From: Sphagnum magellanicum
Lineage: Eukaryota; Streptophyta; Sphagnopsida; Sphagnales; Sphagnaceae
Assembly (NCBI GenBank): GCA_021904315.1
Contig: CM038908.1
Location: forward strand, 20,294,501-20,358,500
Direction of reading: 5' to 3'
DNA length: 64,000 nucleotides
Shown here piece after piece: positions 61,142 to 64,000 of the stretch (positions within the stretch are counted from its first letter, which is position 1; every line of letters begins with the position of its first letter). The notes beneath the pieces were generated by a model. That model had not been told where the DNA came from, made no database searches, and was given only the letters and a program-made list of their open reading frames with translations. Made by a program: the position numbers and the translations under genes.

Positions 61142-61741
61142 TGTTAACCTATATTAGAACCCAACCGGTAACCTAACCTATAACAAAACCGATACCCTAA
61201 ACCCTAAACCCTAACCAATTACAAAACTTGACGAGTAGTGTTATAACAAGTTAGTAAAAATGTTGATAGGTAATTGATAGTATGTAGAACTTATAGTGGA
61301 CAGAACAGGTAGTTTTTGGCAGAATGTTATAAATGGCCATATTCTTGAAAATTTTCGAATTGTTAATGTTTACTCTTTTTACTTTTGGAGTACTAGTGAT
61401 TATGCTGGTTAATGACTTTTTAGATGGTCCAAGAAGATATTTAACTTCCAAATTAGTTAGTATAATTATATGGACAAATGAAGGATTTCATACCATTTTT
61501 CATACTACTTTTCATACTTTCAAACTTTGTAATCATCTTTGTTTTTCTTTCATTTAGAGAAATGAAGTGATTTTTTTTGTTCAATTTTGATTTCTTGAAA
61601 TTGTAGCAAAGCAAGTGCATGTTGTAGGATTGTACATAGATACTTAGTTTTTTGAAATGTACTTGTTGTTGTTTCAAAATTTATAATTGAAATAATTGGG
61701 AATTAGGAAATCAATGGGCATAGAGAAAATTCCCATTAACA
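61142..61741 (+). mobile_element. Candidate 5' LTR of a Ty3/gypsy element
   Basis: The segment starts TGTTAAC and ends ATTAACA, inverted ends typical of LTRs, and a primer-binding-site-like word follows directly. A TATAAAT box is at about 61331. It contains three plant telomere units (CCCTAAA) near 61195-61215. The 3' LTR lies beyond the window, so the left boundary cannot be verified and is inferred from the inverted ends only. Confidence 0.45.
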
Positions 61742-61763
61742 TTTGGCGACCATACTAGGGAAC
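61742..61763 (+). mobile_element. Primer-binding site of the gypsy element
   Basis: TTTGGCGACCATACTAGGGA directly after the LTR end has the form of the TGGCGAC...GGGGA primer sites of plant Ty3/gypsy (Tat/Ogre type) elements. Which tRNA it matches was not determined. Confidence 0.5.
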
Positions 61764-62299
61764 GAACTTGTAGACAAAAATGTTTGCAAATTCTGGTTTT
61801 AGAAAAACACCACATAACATAATGAATTTGTAAATGAAAATGTTTACAATTTTAGGTTTTTAGAAGAATATTATGCAATAAATTAGAATTCATGAACAAA
61901 AGCATTTCAAATTTTTATTTGTTTTCATGATTAAGTAGATCACATTTAAAACAACAAAATTGCTATAAATTTTTATTTGTAGAATTTTTGTTTATTTTGT
62001 GTAAATTTTAAGATTCGGGTTATTGTTTCTTGATTTATTTTGAAGCATTGGTGAATAGGGTGAGGTTAGTGCAAAAGTTTTTGAAGAAAACTAATGCCCA
62101 AACTATAAAAGAAATTTTCTACAAATTTTTGATTGCTCAGAAGGGTCGTTTTAGTTTTATGTTCAAAAATAATGCAAGGGTTTTCCTACAACTTGTTGAT
62201 TTCAAAAAATGTCAAAAATAATTACTAAAAGTTTTTAAAAACAGTTAGAACAGGTCAAACATCAATTTGTTCTAAAATTTGCACAAAAACAAGATGAAT

Positions 62300-64000
62300 A
62301 ACAAATGTAACCTATGGGAAATGAACCAATGAATGTATCAAACATCGATGCAACACAAAGGGAAGAAGTCAATGAACAACATCAAAATGAAGCCACACAG
62401 GTTGTGTATAGAAACCCAATAATGTTCTTTACCATTCACCACAAATAGCAACCCAACACAAGGTAATGAATGTTTAGAATGGTGACATTAATGAACCTAT
62501 CCAACCATTTGATGAAGTTGTCTCAACATGACAATTATGGCAACCTACAACCCTAAGTTACTATTTACCTAAAGCCGATACACCTACACCGAATACAACA
62601 TTTGCTGGATTCCAAAACCAACCACCAATAACAATTTGGTACCCACTTATTTAAAAATGGAATGACTCCAACTACTTAACAAGTTGGAGCAATTTTGTCA
62701 CATCGACCAAAGTCCTTATAGTCAATCAATTTCCATACCAAATTTAGAACTTGTTGAAACTCGAGCAACACCAACAATTATTTGGCAAAATTCCACATAT
62801 CAATAAGGCATTTGCCCAGTCATATTAGTATTTGGTCAAGGTGAAAGATCACAAGTTCCACACCATATATTTGTTTAAGAAGGAAATCAAAGTGCTAGAC
62901 CTATACCCTATTTATATTGTCAACAAGTGGGACCCGTGTTTAAGTGCTACACATTTGTTGATGATAGATTAAAACATTTATTGAGGGAAAAGGTGATGAA
63001 TGTTCATCAACATGTTCTTCCAACCACTACAATAGTAGTACCTAATGTGTTTGTATTAAGAACTCAAGCCATGAATTTTAATATAGGTCATATAGCAATA
63101 CTTGTTAATTATTAAACAACTTGGTCACAACCTGTTACACCAATTATACCAAGTAAAACCAGTGTTACCCAATGTACAACCCGATGTGGTATAATGTCAT
63201 ATCCCCTTTTGTACCTTTAGATCTTCAACATAACCAACTAGAACAAAAAGACTTGATCCTACAATGTTTAAGAATTATACACATTATGTACCTGGATATG
63301 TGTGTCCAAATACTCAAACAACCTATTGTACCATTAACATATATACCACATTGTTGGAAATTAGTTTCTTACAGTGGTTTAACTAGTAACCAACAAGGAG
63401 AAACAACATATTCAACAACTTGTTACTACAAGAGTACTAACCATTGTACAGATTAATACCAATTTACCAACTCATGTACCTAGAGGTTTTGCTCACCAAC
63501 CATTACATGGAGGACAACTTGGAAACTCACTTGGAGGAAGTTCAATGTTCACCCAAAGGAGATCCACTTGGAGGACCACCATGCAATCCACCTATTGGAT
63601 CATTTGAATGGCCAACACTTAACCCACACATGTTTATACCACCATGGTATCAACAACATGTTGTGCAACCTATACTAGAACAAACAACCAAACTACCATA
63701 CAAGAAGCTACAATATCCAACTTATGTCAAAAACATTAATCTAGATGTTCACATCAAAGTGTTCAAGAAGGCCATTAAAGCTAATGGTGAAACGGTGGAA
63801 GCCAATGTCATTAACCTATTTTGTTTTACTTTCAGAATATTTTTGAATGGGGAGAAAGTTTTGTCCAAGACCATCCAAATTGCATTTTTGAAGAGTTGGA
63901 GCAAGCATTTTGCAAGTGATTCAAAACTATTTGAAGAGGTCTGCGTGCAATTATGAAACATACAACAACAAACTATTAAACGTGTTAAGGTTTATTATGG
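62300..64000 (+). pseudogene. Decayed Ty3/gypsy gag region, continues past the window
   Basis: The best part is the frame at 63444-63956. It has PIGSFEWPTLNPHMFIPP-like sequence and then YPTYVKNINLDVHIKVFKKA and IKANGETVEANVINLF (about 63714-63820), which match the start of a plant retrotransposon gag domain (PF03732 type). A frameshift follows near 63830. The continuing gag words (an EWGESF stretch and a CIFEELEQAF stretch) are found in another frame and meet stops. Upstream, 62300-63440 is Thr/Asn/Gln/Pro-rich with many stops, as in the variable N-terminal part of such polyproteins. No protease or polymerase is inside the window. The copy is non-functional as it stands. Confidence 0.7.

Noticed and set aside
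1-64000. CRISPR array, bacterial operon or organelle DNA
   Set aside because: Introns, ASR, COMMD and plant transposon families show nuclear plant DNA; the repeats are not regularly spaced short direct repeats with unique spacers.
1-64000. rRNA or intact tRNA genes
   Set aside because: I saw no rRNA-like conserved segments, and the only tRNA-like sequence (41118-41200) lacks a full cloverleaf and fits a SINE head better.

Overview
The window reads as nuclear DNA of a plant with a large, repeat-rich genome. It has GT-AG introns, AT-rich intergenic DNA, and only four protein genes recognised in 64 kb. Two of these are ABA-stress-ripening (ASR) genes, a family known mainly from seed plants. The relic transposases are hAT-like, DDE-like, Helitron and Ty3/gypsy types. 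I favour a gymnosperm, but that is inference; no marker in the window fixes the lineage.

Layout. 1-7.4 kb: ASR gene 1 (3037-3876, +) behind a 23-bp minisatellite. 7.4-11 kb: two inverted copies of a roughly 0.7-kb repeat, with a Helitron helicase tail between them. 12.3-17.4 kb: relics of two hAT-type transposases. 19.6-21.9 kb: ASR gene 2 (20170-20914, +) with a 5'UTR intron and tandem repeats downstream. 22-24.5 kb: palindromic repeats and two well-bounded MITE-like elements (about 23341-23678 and 24274-24481). 25.6-36.7 kb: decayed transposon ORFs, including a third hAT relic, an unrecognised coiled-coil ORF and a DDE-type transposase-like relic on the minus strand. 36.9-39.4 kb: a degenerate array with a period of about 145 bp, split by an 811-bp GC-rich insertion. 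39.4-48.7 kb: AT-rich DNA with a SINE-like sequence and a minus-strand hAT relic. 48.7-57.4 kb: the second genic island, with a four-exon alpha-amylase (49984-52346, +) and a COMMD4-like gene (54682-57185, -) in convergent orientation, separated by an exact 324-bp tandem duplication. 58.7-64 kb: a 0.12-kb MITE with target-site duplication, a possible small LTR with a tRNA-Met type primer site, and the 5' part of a decayed Ty3/gypsy element running off the window end.

How the genes relate. The ASR pair are diverged duplicates that share exon structure and the split ABA/WDS domain. The amylase has a secreted-type (AMY1-like) catalytic core but a plastid-transit-like N-terminus, so starch breakdown inside plastids is its likely role. 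COMMD4 belongs to the Commander endosomal recycling complex in other eukaryotes. These genes are not a pathway; they are isolated genes in transposon-rich DNA.

I found no clearly novel multi-gene system. The best leads are the amylase targeting, the expanded low-complexity ASR proteins, the DDE-like relic, the split array, and the antisense ORF created by the 324-bp duplication.
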